Notes: generated from the letters alone by a model not told the origin. A stretch of 59,212 nucleotides of DNA from Pseudomonadota bacterium (GCA_030528565.1 JAUMYP010000012.1:1494-60705); one strand, 5' to 3'; numbered from the stretch's first letter, positions 18,799 through 29,500 are shown. Numbers and translations are program-made.

Positions 18799-20241
18799 TC
18801 AGGCACGGGCTTCGGAAGCATCCGGTGGCAACACCGGGACCGGCGCCAGGTTCTTGGCACCCTGCATGGTCTTGACGACGTTCCACACCATCACGCCCAT
18901 ACCACTTACCACCAGCACACCACCCAGCAGGCGAATCAGGTAGTACGGATAGGTCGCGTTGAGGGCTTCCACAAAGCTGTAGGTCAGGGTGCCATCGGCA
19001 TTGGTGGCACGCCACATCAGGCCCTGCATCACCCCGGCAATCCACATCGAGGCGATATACAGCACCACGCCGATGGTGTGCAGCCAGAAGTGCAGGTCGA
19101 TGGCCTTGACCGAGAACATGCTCTTTTGCTGCGTGGCCCACGGAATCACCGCATAAATGGAGCCCAGCGAAATCATCGCCACCCAGCCCAGCGCACCGGC
19201 ATGCACGTGGCCGATGGTCCAGTCGGTATAGTGCGAGAGCGAGTTCACCGTCTTGATGGACATCATCGGCCCTTCAAAGGTGGACATCATGTAGAAGCTG
19301 AGCGAAACAATCAGGAACTTCAGGATGGGGTCGGTACGCAGCTTGTGCCAGGCACCGGAAAGCGTCATCACGCCATTGATCGCGCCACCCCAGGACGGCG
19401 CCAGCAGAATCAGCGAGAACACCATGCCCAGCGACTGCGCCCAGTCTGGCAGCGCGGTGTACTGCAGATGGTGCGGGCCTGCCCACATATAGATGGAAAT
19501 CAGCGCCCAGAAGTGCACGATCGACAGCCGGTAGGAGAACACCGGACGCCCGGCCACCTTGGGTACGAAGTAATACATCATGCCGAGGAAGCCGGCGGTC
19601 AGGAAGAAGCCCACTGCGTTATGGCCGTACCACCACTGCACCATAGCATCCACCGCACCGGAGTACACCGAATACGACTGCGTAGCCCCGGTGGGGATGG
19701 CAAGGCTGTTGACGATATGCAGCAGCGCCACGGCGATGATGAAGCCGCCATAGAACCAGTTGGCCACATAAATATGCTTGACCTTGCGGATGGCGATGGT
19801 GCCGAAGAACAGCACGGCATAGGCCACCCAGACCACGGCGATGGCAATGTCAATCGGCCAGATCAGCTCGGCGTATTCCTTGCCCTGGGTCAGCCCCAGC
19901 GGCAGGGTGATGGCCGCAGCGACAATGATGAGCTGCCAGCCCCAGAACACGAACGCTGCCAGCTTGTCAGAGAGCAAGCGCACATGGCTGGTGCGCTGCA
20001 CGCACCACAGGCTGGTTGCAAACAATGCCGAGCCGCCAAAGGCGAAAATCACTGCATTGGTATGCAGCGGGCGCAAACGCCCGTATTGCAGCCATTCGAT
20101 ACCGTCCGTCAGCGTCGGCCAGTAAAGCTGCGCCGCGATGAATACACCGACAAACATGCCGACAACGCCCCAGAGCACTGTTGCCAGTGCAAACTGGAGT
20201 ACCACCTTGTCGTTGTAGTAGCCCTTGGTTTCAGTAGTCAT
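18799..20241 (-). CDS. ccoN: cbb3 oxidase catalytic subunit CcoN
   Basis: 480 aa from the ATG at 20241, preceded by a good Shine-Dalgarno (TGAGGAC); an upstream in-frame ATG gives a long extension without support. Twelve helices. His60 in [12 protein letters not shown] is the low-spin haem ligand position. [11 protein letters not shown] and AGPHHLQY supply the CuB histidines, and [12 protein letters not shown] holds the haem histidines. It reduces oxygen to water at low oxygen. It is the first gene of the operon, with a near-consensus FNR site 53-66 nt upstream of the start. Confidence 0.97.
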   Translation of the reverse strand: MTTETKGYYNDKVVLQFALATVLWGVVGMFVGVFIAAQLYWPTLTDGIEWLQYGRLRPLHTNAVIFAFGGSALFATSLWCVQRTSHVRLLSDKLAAFVFWGWQLIIVAAAITLPLGLTQGKEYAELIWPIDIAIAVVWVAYAVLFFGTIAIRKVKHIYVANWFYGGFIIAVALLHIVNSLAIPTGATQSYSVYSGAVDAMVQWWYGHNAVGFFLTAGFLGMMYYFVPKVAGRPVFSYRLSIVHFWALISIYMWAGPHHLQYTALPDWAQSLGMVFSLILLAPSWGGAINGVMTLSGAWHKLRTDPILKFLIVSLSFYMMSTFEGPMMSIKTVNSLSHYTDWTIGHVHAGALGWVAMISLGSIYAVIPWATQQKSMFSVKAIDLHFWLHTIGVVLYIASMWIAGVMQGLMWRATNADGTLTYSFVEALNATYPYYLIRLLGGVLVVSGMGVMVWNVVKTMQGAKNLAPVPVLPPDASEARA

Positions 20242-20258
20242 TGCAAAGTCCTCAATGC

Positions 20259-20307
20259 ACCGCGCATTGTTGTGTGCGTGTTCAGGTACATGTTTGATTG
20301 AAGTCAA
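20259..20307 (-). promoter_or_regulatory. FNR box and predicted class II promoter for ccoN
   Basis: 20294-20307 reads TTGAC-TTCA-ATCAA on the minus strand, one mismatch from the FNR consensus TTGAT-N4-ATCAA. If this box is centred at -41.5, as at class II FNR promoters, the start point falls near 20259 and the -10 hexamer at 20271-20266 is AACAAT (4 of 6 matches to TATAAT). The FNR gene lies at the far end of the same cluster. This is strong sequence support for anaerobic activation. Confidence 0.75.
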
Positions 20308-20521
20308 GAAAGCGCAATACGCGCCCTACTCCGCCGGATAGTTTACGCGCCCTGCTTCATTTTTGTTGCGAGTGATTCTCAATAACCGAAGTTTCGCGAT
20401 TTTTTCTCGCATTCAGTGTAATTGCCCGAAAAAAACTGCACTTCTGCATTGCGACTCAAGCAGACAGTGAGCCGCTATTCAAAGCATTTGTAAATACCAC
20501 CAACCATTCATTACAAATCTG

Positions 20522-20564
20522 TCCAAAACCACAAAAACACAAAGGGCCGGATAACCGGCCCTTT
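20522..20564 (-). terminator. Rho-independent terminator of the YqjD-like gene
   Basis: A 10-bp perfect stem, AAAGGGCCGG and CCGGCCCTTT, with a 4-nt loop (20541-20564), is followed on the minus strand by GTGTTTTTGTGGTTTT. It lies about 30 nt after the stop of the gene at 20595. Confidence 0.85.
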
Positions 20565-20594
20565 GCCAAACTGGCATAACCAGCAAAGCTATCA

Positions 20595-21029
20595 TCAAAC
20601 ACCCATATCTTCGGCATGTTCATCGCGCTCAAGTTGCAGATGGCGCCAATGTCCTTCAATGGCAGCCTGCTCAGCCTTTTTGCGGGCGTAACGGCGCTGG
20701 GCGTACCAGGCAAGACCAATACCCGCGGCGGCGGCCACTACCAGCACCGGGTGACGGCGGACAAACTGGGTTGCCACCTTGGAGCCGGTTTTCACCGCAG
20801 CGATGGCGGCGCCGGTTTCCAGCCATTGCATGGCCACATCCGGCACCTGCTTTTTGAGGCCACCGCCCAGATTGGAGGCGCGGCTGCCCATGCTGGAGGC
20901 AAAGCCTGCGGCCTTGTGACCCACCCTGGAAGCGCGCTGTCCCATATCGGCAGCAAAATCTGCTGCGCGGCTGCCCACTTCACTCGCCACTTGGGCGGCG
21001 CGCTGGGTGATGTCGTCAAATTTGTTCAT
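20595..21029 (-). CDS. DUF883/ElaB-YqjD-like tail-anchored helical protein
   Basis: 144 aa from the ATG at 21029, with a good Shine-Dalgarno (GGAGA). The N-terminal 75 residues form an amphipathic helix with regularly spaced Arg-Ala pairs (QRAAQVASEVGSRAADFAADM). A Gly-rich patch follows. A C-terminal hydrophobic helix (HPVLVVAAAAGIGLAWYAQRR) and a basic tail suggest inner-membrane anchoring. This resembles the ElaB/YqjD ribosome-associated membrane proteins, but homology is only by pattern. It is a single-gene unit with its own terminator. Confidence 0.65.
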   Translation of the reverse strand: MNKFDDITQRAAQVASEVGSRAADFAADMGQRASRVGHKAAGFASSMGSRASNLGGGLKKQVPDVAMQWLETGAAIAAVKTGSKVATQFVRRHPVLVVAAAAGIGLAWYAQRRYARKKAEQAAIEGHWRHLQLERDEHAEDMGV

Positions 21030-21133
21030 GGCTATCTCCGTATGAGCATAGTGGGAATATTCGCGCAAGTATGCGCTGTTTGGTGTCGTGATTGCGTGAC
21101 AAATCCCGTTGTAGCTGAACATATTTTCAGCTT

Positions 21134-21378
21134 CGCGCCTTGAAACGGTTGCGCAGTCCTGCATGCCGCCACTGGCAAAACGCTTTCACGTTCACGCCTC
21201 CAGAAACTCACGTTCCTCGCAGCTTGACCCTGTGCGTCGCCACCGCATTCCGCGCCTCAAAACAACCGCGCAGTCCAGTCATGCTGCCACCGTCGCCACT
21301 AGCAAAACGCTTTCACGTTCACGCCTCCAAAAACTCACGTTCCCCGCGGCTTGGCCCTGTGCGTCGCCACCGCATTCC
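21134..21378. repeat. Tandem duplication of the hrpB 3' end
   Basis: Two adjacent direct copies, 21134-21250 and 21251-21378, each start with CGCGCCT and end with GCGTCGCCACCGCATTC. They share a long core (CAAAACGCTTTCACGTTCAC) with scattered mismatches and about 10 extra bases in the second copy. The 21251-21378 copy contains the real last codons and stop of hrpB; the other copy lies beyond the stop and still carries a decayed version of the same C-terminal codons. Confidence 0.85.
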
Positions 21379-23836
21379 AAGGGTCATCTGGCCACGGATG
21401 CTTCGGGTACCGCCCCTTCATTTCCTTTTTCACTTCCGGGTAGGTGTTTTCCCAGAAGCTCTTGAGGTCGCGGGTCACCTGCAATGGCCGCTGTGCGGGC
21501 GAGAGCAGGTGCAAGGTCAGCGGGATGCGGCCAGCGCAGATGCGCGGGGTTTGACCAAGACCGAACAGCTCTTGCAACTTCACCGCCAGTACCGCCTCCG
21601 GCTCATGGGCAGCGCCGTCACCGGGCAGGTAGTGGATGCTGCGCTCAAGGCCGGAAGGCACGGTGATGCGCCGGGGCGCAAGCTGGTCGATACGGCGACG
21701 GATATCCCAGTCCAGCCGGTTGCTCAGCGCCTGATGCAATTCCTGGCTTTGCAACGCATCCAACCGGGTCTTTCCGGCAAGCAGTGGCGCAAGCCAGTCT
21801 TCCAGCGTGGCGAGCAAGGCAGGCTCGGAAAAATCCGGCAACTCAAGCTCAGGCATCCAGTGCTTGAGGCAGGCCACACGGACAAGAAAATCATCACGCG
21901 CATCCCAGGGCAGCACCTCCAGCCCCAGCTCGCGTACTGCCGCCAGCAGTGCGGGGGTGGCCAGCGCCGGGTCCACTTTGCCTGCCGGATGTGAGGCCAG
22001 CACGATACCGGCAAAGCGGCTGATGCGCTCAGCCACCAGGGCGCGTTTTTCCGCATCCCAGCGCACCTCATCGCCATCACGGAAATCGCTGGCAAAGGCC
22101 GCGCGCAGATATGTCTCATCCACCGGCGCGCCGCCGAGCAACAGTGCATCACGAGCTTCAAAACGCAGTTCGCTGGCGACCAGCCAGAGCTCGCCTTGCA
22201 GCACGCTTTGTTCATGCAGGCGCATGCGCCGGCCATTGCTGAGCTGGTAGCGCAGCATCTGGCCGGGCTGCTTGTAAGCGATACGGTCGGGAAAGGCGTG
22301 CGCCAGTACATCCCCCAGCGCATGGGCAGGCATATGCGCGGGCGGCGGGTTTTGCAAGCGGATACGGCGACGCCATTGTTTGGCCGCCTGGTCGATGGCG
22401 GCCAGGACGCTGCGGCTGGCATCGGCCGGGCTTTGTCCTCGACGGAATGCCGCCAGCGCCTGCCAACGCTCGGCCAGCGCATCGCTGCGGCTGCGCAGCG
22501 GGTCACGCGCCTCCAGCAGCGCGGCCAGGTCACAGGCCAGCGCCCGGGCTTCATCCGCCTGGGCAGCCAACAACATGGCCGCCAGTCGTGGATGCGTGCC
22601 CAGCGCCAGCAAGGCGCGGCCATGCGCGGTGATGGCATGCTGCGCATCCAGTGCGCCCAACTGCCGCAGCAAGTCGCGCGCAGCCGCCAGTGCGCCCGCT
22701 GGCGGAACATCGACAAAGCGCAACGAGTCACTCCCCCAGGCGGCCAGCTCCAGTGCCAGTCCGGCCAGCTCGACTTGCTGGATTTCCGCACGCCGCTGCG
22801 GCGCAAGCCGTTCGGATTCGGGCCACAGCCGGTAGGCCCAGCCTTCGGCCACACGTCCGGCGCGCCCGGCACGCTGGTCGGCGCTGGCCTGGGCGATGCG
22901 CACCACTTCCAGCCGGGAAAAACCGCTATTGGGGTCATAGCGCGGCTCGCGCGCCAGTCCGCTGTCAATCACCACGCGCACGCCGGGCAGAGTCAGGCTG
23001 GACTCGGCCACATTGGTCGCCAGCACCACGCGGCGCTTGCCATCGGATGCAGGCTGTAAAACGCGAGCCTGCTGCTCCACCGGCAATTCGCCATGCAGGC
23101 TCAATATTTCCACAGCAGGCGCATCCAGCGTTTGCAGCGCGCTTTCTGCGCGGCGGATTTCCCGCAAGCCGGGCAGAAACACCAGCACATCACCCGCATG
23201 TTGCCCGAGCACCGCTTGCACTGCGCGTTTTAACTGCACTTCCAGCGCCTCATCGCGGCGCGCCGGAAAATGGCTCACCGTCACCGGAAAACTGCGCCCT
23301 GCACTGCTGATGCGTGGCGCATCAAGCCACTCGGCCAGGCGCTCGCCATCCAGGGTGGCGCTCATCACCACGATGCGCAGGTCATCGCGCACGCTGGCCT
23401 GCACGTCCAGCGCCAACGCCAGCCCCAGGTCTGCGGCCAAGTGACGCTCGTGAAACTCGTCAAACAAAATCGCGCCCACGCCTTCCAGCAATGGGTCGTC
23501 CTGAATCAGCCGGGTCAGGATGCCCTCGGTGACGACTTCAATGCGGGTGCGCGCCGATATTTTTTGCTCGAAACGGATGCGATAGCCGACCGTGTCACCG
23601 ACGGCTTCGCCCAACTGCTGCGCCATGAACATCGCCGCCGCACGCGCCGCCACCCGGCGCGGCTCCAGCATCAGGATTTTCTGCCCCGAAAGCCATGGCG
23701 CATCCAGCAAGGCCAGCGGCACCTGGGTGGTCTTGCCGGCACCCGGCGGCGCTTCCAGCACCAGGCGCGGGTGATTGCAAAGCGATTGCAGGAGGTCAGG
23801 CAAGACCTCTGCAACAGGAAAAACAGCCGTATTCAT
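21335..23836 (-). CDS. hrpB: ATP-dependent RNA helicase HrpB
   Basis: 833 aa from the ATG at 23836. DEAH-box helicase: Walker A APPGAGKTT at 29-37, DEFH at 126-129, then a helicase-C motif (QRAGRAGRV) and the long HrpB-type C-terminal region ending PWPDDPWNAVATHRAKPRGT. The DEFH variant and the length around 830 aa are typical of HrpB. The biological role is poorly defined (RNA processing). The last codons are part of a tandem duplication that continues past the stop. Confidence 0.93.
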   Translation of the reverse strand: MNTAVFPVAEVLPDLLQSLCNHPRLVLEAPPGAGKTTQVPLALLDAPWLSGQKILMLEPRRVAARAAAMFMAQQLGEAVGDTVGYRIRFEQKISARTRIEVVTEGILTRLIQDDPLLEGVGAILFDEFHERHLAADLGLALALDVQASVRDDLRIVVMSATLDGERLAEWLDAPRISSAGRSFPVTVSHFPARRDEALEVQLKRAVQAVLGQHAGDVLVFLPGLREIRRAESALQTLDAPAVEILSLHGELPVEQQARVLQPASDGKRRVVLATNVAESSLTLPGVRVVIDSGLAREPRYDPNSGFSRLEVVRIAQASADQRAGRAGRVAEGWAYRLWPESERLAPQRRAEIQQVELAGLALELAAWGSDSLRFVDVPPAGALAAARDLLRQLGALDAQHAITAHGRALLALGTHPRLAAMLLAAQADEARALACDLAALLEARDPLRSRSDALAERWQALAAFRRGQSPADASRSVLAAIDQAAKQWRRRIRLQNPPPAHMPAHALGDVLAHAFPDRIAYKQPGQMLRYQLSNGRRMRLHEQSVLQGELWLVASELRFEARDALLLGGAPVDETYLRAAFASDFRDGDEVRWDAEKRALVAERISRFAGIVLASHPAGKVDPALATPALLAAVRELGLEVLPWDARDDFLVRVACLKHWMPELELPDFSEPALLATLEDWLAPLLAGKTRLDALQSQELHQALSNRLDWDIRRRIDQLAPRRITVPSGLERSIHYLPGDGAAHEPEAVLAVKLQELFGLGQTPRICAGRIPLTLHLLSPAQRPLQVTRDLKSFWENTYPEVKKEMKGRYPKHPWPDDPWNAVATHRAKPRGT

Positions 23837-24035
23837 GCGCAAAGAATAAAGTTGATTTGGCAAAAACCGGCAAGAAAATGCTGTCCGGGCATACAAGCAA
23901 ACGTGCAAGAGCCTGTTCAAAGTCTCTTCTTGGCGCCCACAGCAAAGCCTGCATCTGAACGATGGCAAATATCCGGGAAACTGGATTTAGACTTGCCGCT
24001 TTGCACATGCCCCTGACAGCAGGGCGCCTTAACTA

Positions 24036-24851
24036 ATGACATATATGCAATACATCGACATCGGTGCCAATCTCACCCACGACAGTTTCGACCACGACCG
24101 CGAGGCGGTACTGGCGCGCGCGCGCGCGGCCGGGGTGGCGCGGATGATTGTCACCGGCGCCTGCCGCAAGCACTCACCCAAGGCGCTGGCCTTGGCGCAG
24201 CAATATCCGGGCGAGCTGTTTGCCACCGCCGGGGTGCATCCGCACCATGCCAGTGAATACACAGCCGAATGCGATGCCGAACTGCGCATCCTGCAGCAGC
24301 ACCCGGAAGTCGTCGCCGTGGGCGAATGCGGGCTGGATTATTTCCGCGACTTTTCGCCACGGCCGATGCAGCGCAAGGCCTTCGAGCAGCAATTGCAGAT
24401 TGCCGCAGATACCGGCAAGCCGCTGTTTTTGCACCAGCGCGATGCCCATGCCGATTTCATGGCGATGATGAAAAACTTCGATGGCCGCCTGGGGCCCGCC
24501 GTGGTGCACTGTTTTACCGGCAGCCGCGAAGAGCTGTTCGATTATCTTGACCAGGACTGGCATATCGGCATCACCGGCTGGCTCTGCGATGAGCGCCGCG
24601 GCCAGCATCTGCGCGAGCTGGTACGGCATATCCCCGCCAAGCGGCTGATGGTGGAAACCGATGCGCCCTATCTGCTGCCACGCACGTTAAAGCCAATGCC
24701 CAAGGACCGGCGCAACGAACCGGCGTTTCTGCCGCATATCGTGGAGGAGTTGGCACGCGACCGGGGCGAGCCGGCGGCCGTGACTGCCGCAGCCGCCACA
24801 GCGGTGACCGAGGCCTTTTTCCGCCTGCCGCCAATTGCAGCGGGCCAATGA
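24036..24851 (+). CDS. tatD: TatD-type metal-dependent nuclease
   Basis: 271 aa; AGGGCG lies 9 nt before the ATG at 24036, and a second in-frame ATG is at 24045. The N-terminus DIGANLTH is of the TatD (not YcfH) type. Metal-binding residues are visible in VGECGLDYF (Glu), LFLHQRDAH, VVHCFTG and ETDAPYLLPRT (Asp). TatD is a 3'-5' exonuclease acting on DNA/RNA and in oxidative DNA repair. It is divergent from hrpB across a 199-bp spacer in which I see no gene. Confidence 0.92.
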   Translation: MTYMQYIDIGANLTHDSFDHDREAVLARARAAGVARMIVTGACRKHSPKALALAQQYPGELFATAGVHPHHASEYTAECDAELRILQQHPEVVAVGECGLDYFRDFSPRPMQRKAFEQQLQIAADTGKPLFLHQRDAHADFMAMMKNFDGRLGPAVVHCFTGSREELFDYLDQDWHIGITGWLCDERRGQHLRELVRHIPAKRLMVETDAPYLLPRTLKPMPKDRRNEPAFLPHIVEELARDRGEPAAVTAAAATAVTEAFFRLPPIAAGQ

Positions 24852-24855
24852 CAAA

Positions 24856-24880
24856 GCGCCGGAAAACCCGGCGCCTGTCT
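24856..24880. terminator. Bidirectional terminator between tatD and the YgiW-like gene
   Basis: A 7-bp perfect GC stem, GCGCCGG-AAAAC-CCGGCGC (24856-24874), follows the tatD stop at 24851 and also lies after the stop of the converging minus-strand gene. T-rich but broken tracts flank both sides (CTGTCTTGTATT on plus, TTTGTCATT on minus). Confidence 0.7.
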
Positions 24881-24903
24881 TGTATTACCTGCTGTCTGAA
24901 TGC

Positions 24904-25296
24904 TTACAACTTGCGGATGCTGTCCACATCAATCTTGAAGCTGCGCACGCCCCTGTCCACTTCGCCACGGATTTCTACCCGGTCATTCGGGCCAATCTGC
25001 TGGCCGTGCCAGTCTTCATCGTCGATATCCACATCGACGCTGCCGCTGGCATCCTGGAACAGATAAATATCACCATACTTGTGGCTGACAATCTGACCCT
25101 GCAGCAGCACCTTGGTGTCATCACGCAGGCGGCGGGCATTGGCTACCGTGGTCACGCCCTGCTGCGAAGGGCCACTGAAGCCCGCCTGCTGCTGCGCCCC
25201 GCGCGAGCCGGTAAAGCCACCAGCTTGCTGGGCCATCACACCAACACTGGCCACTGCCAGCGAAAAACCTGCCAGAAACAACAGCGACTTTTTCAT
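24904..25296 (-). CDS. YgiW/YdeI-family periplasmic OB-fold protein
   Basis: 130 aa from the ATG at 25296; a TTG two codons upstream was rejected. The signal peptide ends near GVMAQ. A Gly/Gln-rich stretch is followed by the BOF domain: DTKVLLQGQIVSHKYGDIYLFQD ends in DVDIDDEDW and a final beta-strand. Family members (YgiW, YdeI) are small periplasmic stress-tolerance proteins. A Shine-Dalgarno GGAG lies 11 nt upstream. Confidence 0.88.
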   Translation of the reverse strand: MKKSLLFLAGFSLAVASVGVMAQQAGGFTGSRGAQQQAGFSGPSQQGVTTVANARRLRDDTKVLLQGQIVSHKYGDIYLFQDASGSVDVDIDDEDWHGQQIGPNDRVEIRGEVDRGVRSFKIDVDSIRKL

Positions 25297-25432
25297 TGCC
25301 AAACTCCATCATCGGGAAACTGAATATAACCGGCACAGTATCAAACTCTGGCTGAACCGCTACACCCATACAGCGCGTGTCATTTACCAAACCGGCCAGT
25401 ACACTGCGCGGGACTTTGTGCCGGTTTCTCCC

Positions 25433-26581
25433 ATGCCTCACATTTTCTCTCCCCGCGCCTCATATGCCCTGTTGCTGGCCGCGGCTCTCCCCTGGCTACT
25501 GCCAGGCTGCACGCCATCTGACAAGGCAGAGGACGATGCCAACAAGCCCCAGGCCCGCCTGCAAGCGGTGAGTCTTGCCCAGGCAGGCGAGCGCGAACTG
25601 GCACGGGCGCTGGTGGTATCGGGGCCGGTTTCGGCAGTGGAAGAAATGCAGTTGGGCGTGGAGCTTTCCGGGCTGCGGGTGACGGCGCTGCATGTGGATG
25701 CCGGGCAGGCAGTGAAGCGCGGGCAATTGCTGCTGAGGCTTGACCCGCGCATGCTGGATGCCGAACTTGCCCAGGCCGATGCCGCCTTGCGCGAAGCCGA
25801 AGCCGCTGCGGGGCTTGCCCGCAGCCATTTTGCCCGTGGCGAGAATCTGGCCAGCAGCCAATACATCAGTGCAATGCAGCTCGATGAATTGCGCGCGACG
25901 CGTACCCAGGCCGAAGCGCGGCTGGGCACAGCGCGAGCCGCCCGCAATACTGCGGCGCTGCGGCGCAGTTTTGCCGAGCTGCGCGCCCCGGCCGACGGCA
26001 TTATCAGCAAGCGTCTGGTACAGCCCGGACAAGTGGTGATGGCAGGCAGTGAACTTTTGCGGCTGATTAAAAACGGGCGTCTGGAATGGCGCGCGGAGCT
26101 GCCCGCCAGCCAGCTTGGCCAGGTCAATGTCGGTGATGTGATTCACCTCACCGCACCCGATGGCAGCGCACTGCAAGGCCGGGTGCGCGCGGTCAGCCCC
26201 GGTGTGGACGCGGCCACCCGTACCGGCACGGTATTTGCCGACCTGCCCGCCGGCCTGTTGCAATCACGCGCCTTGCAGGCCGGTACTTATCTGCAAGGGC
26301 GGATTGATGCCGGCATCCAGAAAGTGCTGGCCGTACCGGCCGATGCGGTATTGCTGCGCGATGGTTTTCCGGTGGTATTCGTGCTGGCTGCCGGGGACAC
26401 GGTGCAATTGCAGCGGATTGAAACCGGCGAGCGCGTTGACGGCTTTGTGGAAGTGAAGTCCGGCCTTGCAGCGGGCACGCATGTGGTGCTGGAGGGCGCG
26501 GGCTTTCTGACCGATGGCGACAAGGTGCGGGTTTTGCCGGCATCGGCTGATGCCACCCACAACCTGAAACCTGCCCAATGA
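25433..26581 (+). CDS. RND efflux membrane fusion lipoprotein
   Basis: 382 aa from the ATG at 25433; longer frames upstream have no support. A lipobox LLPGC puts the lipidated Cys at 26. A lipoyl/barrel-sandwich half (LRVTALHVDAGQAVKRGQLL), an alpha-helical hairpin (DAELAQADAALREAEAAAGLA) and a beta-barrel domain (SFAELRAPADGIISKRLVQPG) match the AcrA/MdtA adaptor family. It bridges the inner-membrane pump to an outer-membrane channel; no TolC-like gene is in the window. It overlaps the pump gene as ATGA. Confidence 0.92.
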   Translation: MPHIFSPRASYALLLAAALPWLLPGCTPSDKAEDDANKPQARLQAVSLAQAGERELARALVVSGPVSAVEEMQLGVELSGLRVTALHVDAGQAVKRGQLLLRLDPRMLDAELAQADAALREAEAAAGLARSHFARGENLASSQYISAMQLDELRATRTQAEARLGTARAARNTAALRRSFAELRAPADGIISKRLVQPGQVVMAGSELLRLIKNGRLEWRAELPASQLGQVNVGDVIHLTAPDGSALQGRVRAVSPGVDAATRTGTVFADLPAGLLQSRALQAGTYLQGRIDAGIQKVLAVPADAVLLRDGFPVVFVLAAGDTVQLQRIETGERVDGFVEVKSGLAAGTHVVLEGAGFLTDGDKVRVLPASADATHNLKPAQ

Positions 26582-29500
26582 GTACACCGCAAACTCCAGC
26601 CACGCAAGGCGGCGGCAATCTGTCCACCTGGGGCATCAACCATCCCGTCCCCTCGCTGATGCTGTTCTTCATCCTGTGCGTGGTCGGCCTGTGGGGCTTC
26701 CACAAGCTGCCGGTGGCGATGTTCCCGGATGTGGCCTTCCCGATGACCACGGTGACCATCAGCCAGCCCGGCGCCTCGCCCTCGCAACTGGAAACGGAAG
26801 TCACCCGCAAGGTGGAAGATGCCGTTGCCACCTTGCGCGATGTCAAGCGGATGGAATCGACCGTGGTGGAGGGCGTGAGCACCACCGCGATTGAATTCCG
26901 GCTGGAAGCAGACCTGACCGAAGCTCTCAACGACACCAAGGATGCCATCGCCCGGATTCGCCAGGAGCTGCCGCAGGACATCCAGGAACCCATCATCACC
27001 AAGGTGGATATCGGCGGCGACCTGCTCTCCTATGCGCTGGCCGCGCCGAAGATGGGCGAGGCGGAAATGTCGTGGTTTGTGGACCGCGAAGTCAGCCGCG
27101 CACTGTACGGCGTGGAGGGCGTGGCGCAGGTCACCCGCGTGGGTGGCATCGAGAGGCAAATCCGCATCGACCTTGACCCGCAGGCGCTGGCAGCCTGGGG
27201 CATCACCGCAGGCGAAGTCTCGCAGCAACTGGCGCGCACCCAGGTGGAGCAGCCCGGTGGCCGCGCCGAGCTTGGCGGTGGTCGGCAAACCATCCGCACC
27301 ATCGGCACCGTGGCCGATATTGAGGCGCTGCGCAATTACAGCATCAGCCTGGCCGATGGCCGCGCACTGCAACTCTCATCCATCGCCAGCATCAGTGACA
27401 GCGCCGCCGATGTCTCCGGCCGCGCCCTGCTTGATGGCGAAGCGGTGGTGGGCTTTACCATCAGCCGCAGCCGTGGCGCGGACGAGCTGAAAGTGCGTGA
27501 TGGCGTCAAGGCGGTACTGGATGAGCTGCAAGCCCTGCATCCGGGCGTGTCCTTCCGGCTGATTAACGACATGACCACTGATGCGCAGAAGTCCTACAGC
27601 TCCTCCATGGAGATGCTGTTTGAAGGCGCGCTGCTGGCGCTGGTGGTGGTGTTTTTCTTCCTGCGCGACTGGCGCGCCACCTGGATTGCCGCGCTCGCCC
27701 TGCCGCTGTCCATCATCCCCACCTTTGCCGTGCTCTGGCTGCTGGGCTTCAGCCTGAACATGATTACCCTGCTGGCGCTGTCGCTGGTCATCGGCATCCT
27801 GGTGGACGATGCGATTGTGGAAATCGAAAACATCGTCCGCCACCTCGGCATGGGCAAACCACCGCGACAGGCCGCACGCGATGCCGCCAATGAAATCGGC
27901 GTGGCGGTGATTGCCACCTCGATGACCCTGGTGGCGGTGTTTATCCCGGTGGCGTTCATGCCCGGCATCGCTGGCAAGTTCTTCAAGGAGTTCGGCTGGG
28001 CAGCCGCCATGGCGGTACTGTTCTCGCTGCTGGTGGCGCGCCTGCTAACGCCGATGATGGCCGCCTATCTGCTCAAACCGCAGCCCGAGCACGATAACAA
28101 CGGCCCGCTGATGCGCCGCTATCTGCGCTGGGTGGATACCGCCCTGCGGCACCGCTGGAAAACCCTGGGCGCGGCGCTGCTGCTGTTCATCCTTTCGCTC
28201 GGCATGCTGCCATTTATCCCGGCCACCTTTGTGCCGCCTTCTGACCGTGGCCGCAGCATGGTGTCGCTGGAGTTGCCGCCCGGTGCGCGCATCGAACAAA
28301 CCCAGACCCTGGCAGAACGCGCCCGCGCCGTGCTTGCCGACATCCCCGAGCTCAAGCAAGTGTTTGCCCAGGTGGGCAGCGTGCCGAACCTGGGCGACCC
28401 GAACCAGTCGGGCGAAGCCGACCCGCGCAAAGTGGTACTGACGCTGGACTGGGGGCAGGGCGAAGAACGCCAGCGCGACCAGCAAATGCTGGAGGAAGAA
28501 GCCCGCCAGCGCCTGCAACAGCTACCCGGCGTGCGCATGCGCTATCTCACCACCAACGCCGGTGAAACCCTGATGCTGGTGCTCTCCGGCGACGATGCCG
28601 GGGCGCTGAGCCGCATTGCCCTGCAACTGGAGCGAGAAATGCGCGGCATCGAAGGCCTGGGTAGTGTTTCTTCTACCGCCTCGCTGCTGCGCCCGGAGCT
28701 GCGCATCACCCCCGACCCGGCGCGCGCGGCAGAGCTGGGCGTATCCACCGCCGCCATTGCCGAAGCGGTGCGTATCGCCACCACCGGCGATTACACCCAG
28801 CGCATGGCCAAACTCAACCTGCCCGACCGGCAGATTCCCATCCGCGTCGGCTTTGCGCAAAGCACGCTGGAAAACCCGGCAGCACTGCCACAACTGCGCA
28901 TCCACGGCAGCCGCGGCCCGGTGCCGCTGGATGCAGTGGCGGATATCCAGTACGACAGCGGCCCCTCGGTGATTCGCCGCTTCAACCGCCAGCGCAATAT
29001 CACTTTCACCCTGGAGCTGAACGGCCAGCCGCTGGGTGAAGTGATGAGCAAAGTACAAGCCCTGCCCGCCCTGCAGGATTTGCCGCCCGGCATCAGCTTT
29101 GGCAATACCGGCGATAGCGAAGCCTTCGTCGAGCTGTTTGTCGGCTTTGCCATCGCCATGGTGGTCGGCATCGTCTGCATCTACATGGTGCTGCTATTGC
29201 TGTTCAAGCACCCGCTGATGCCGGCCACCATCCTGGCCGCTGTACCGCTATCGGCCGGCGGCGCATTTGGCGCCCTGCTCATCACCCAGAACATGCTGTC
29301 GATTTCCGCCCTGATTGGCCTGTTGCTGCTGATTGGCATCGCCACCAAAAACTCGATTTTGCTGGTCGATTACGCCGTCATGGCCGAAAGCCAGCACGGC
29401 CTGAGTCCGCATCAGGCACTGATAGATGCCTGCCACAAACGCGCCCGTCCGGTTATCATGACCACCATTGCCATGGGCGCCGGGATGCTGCCACTGGCGC

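Noticed and set aside
19078-20301. Plus-strand open frame of about 400 codons over ccoN
   Set aside because: The opposite strand encodes the unmistakable CcoN; the antisense frame is rich in His/Arg/Gln, an artefact of codon use.
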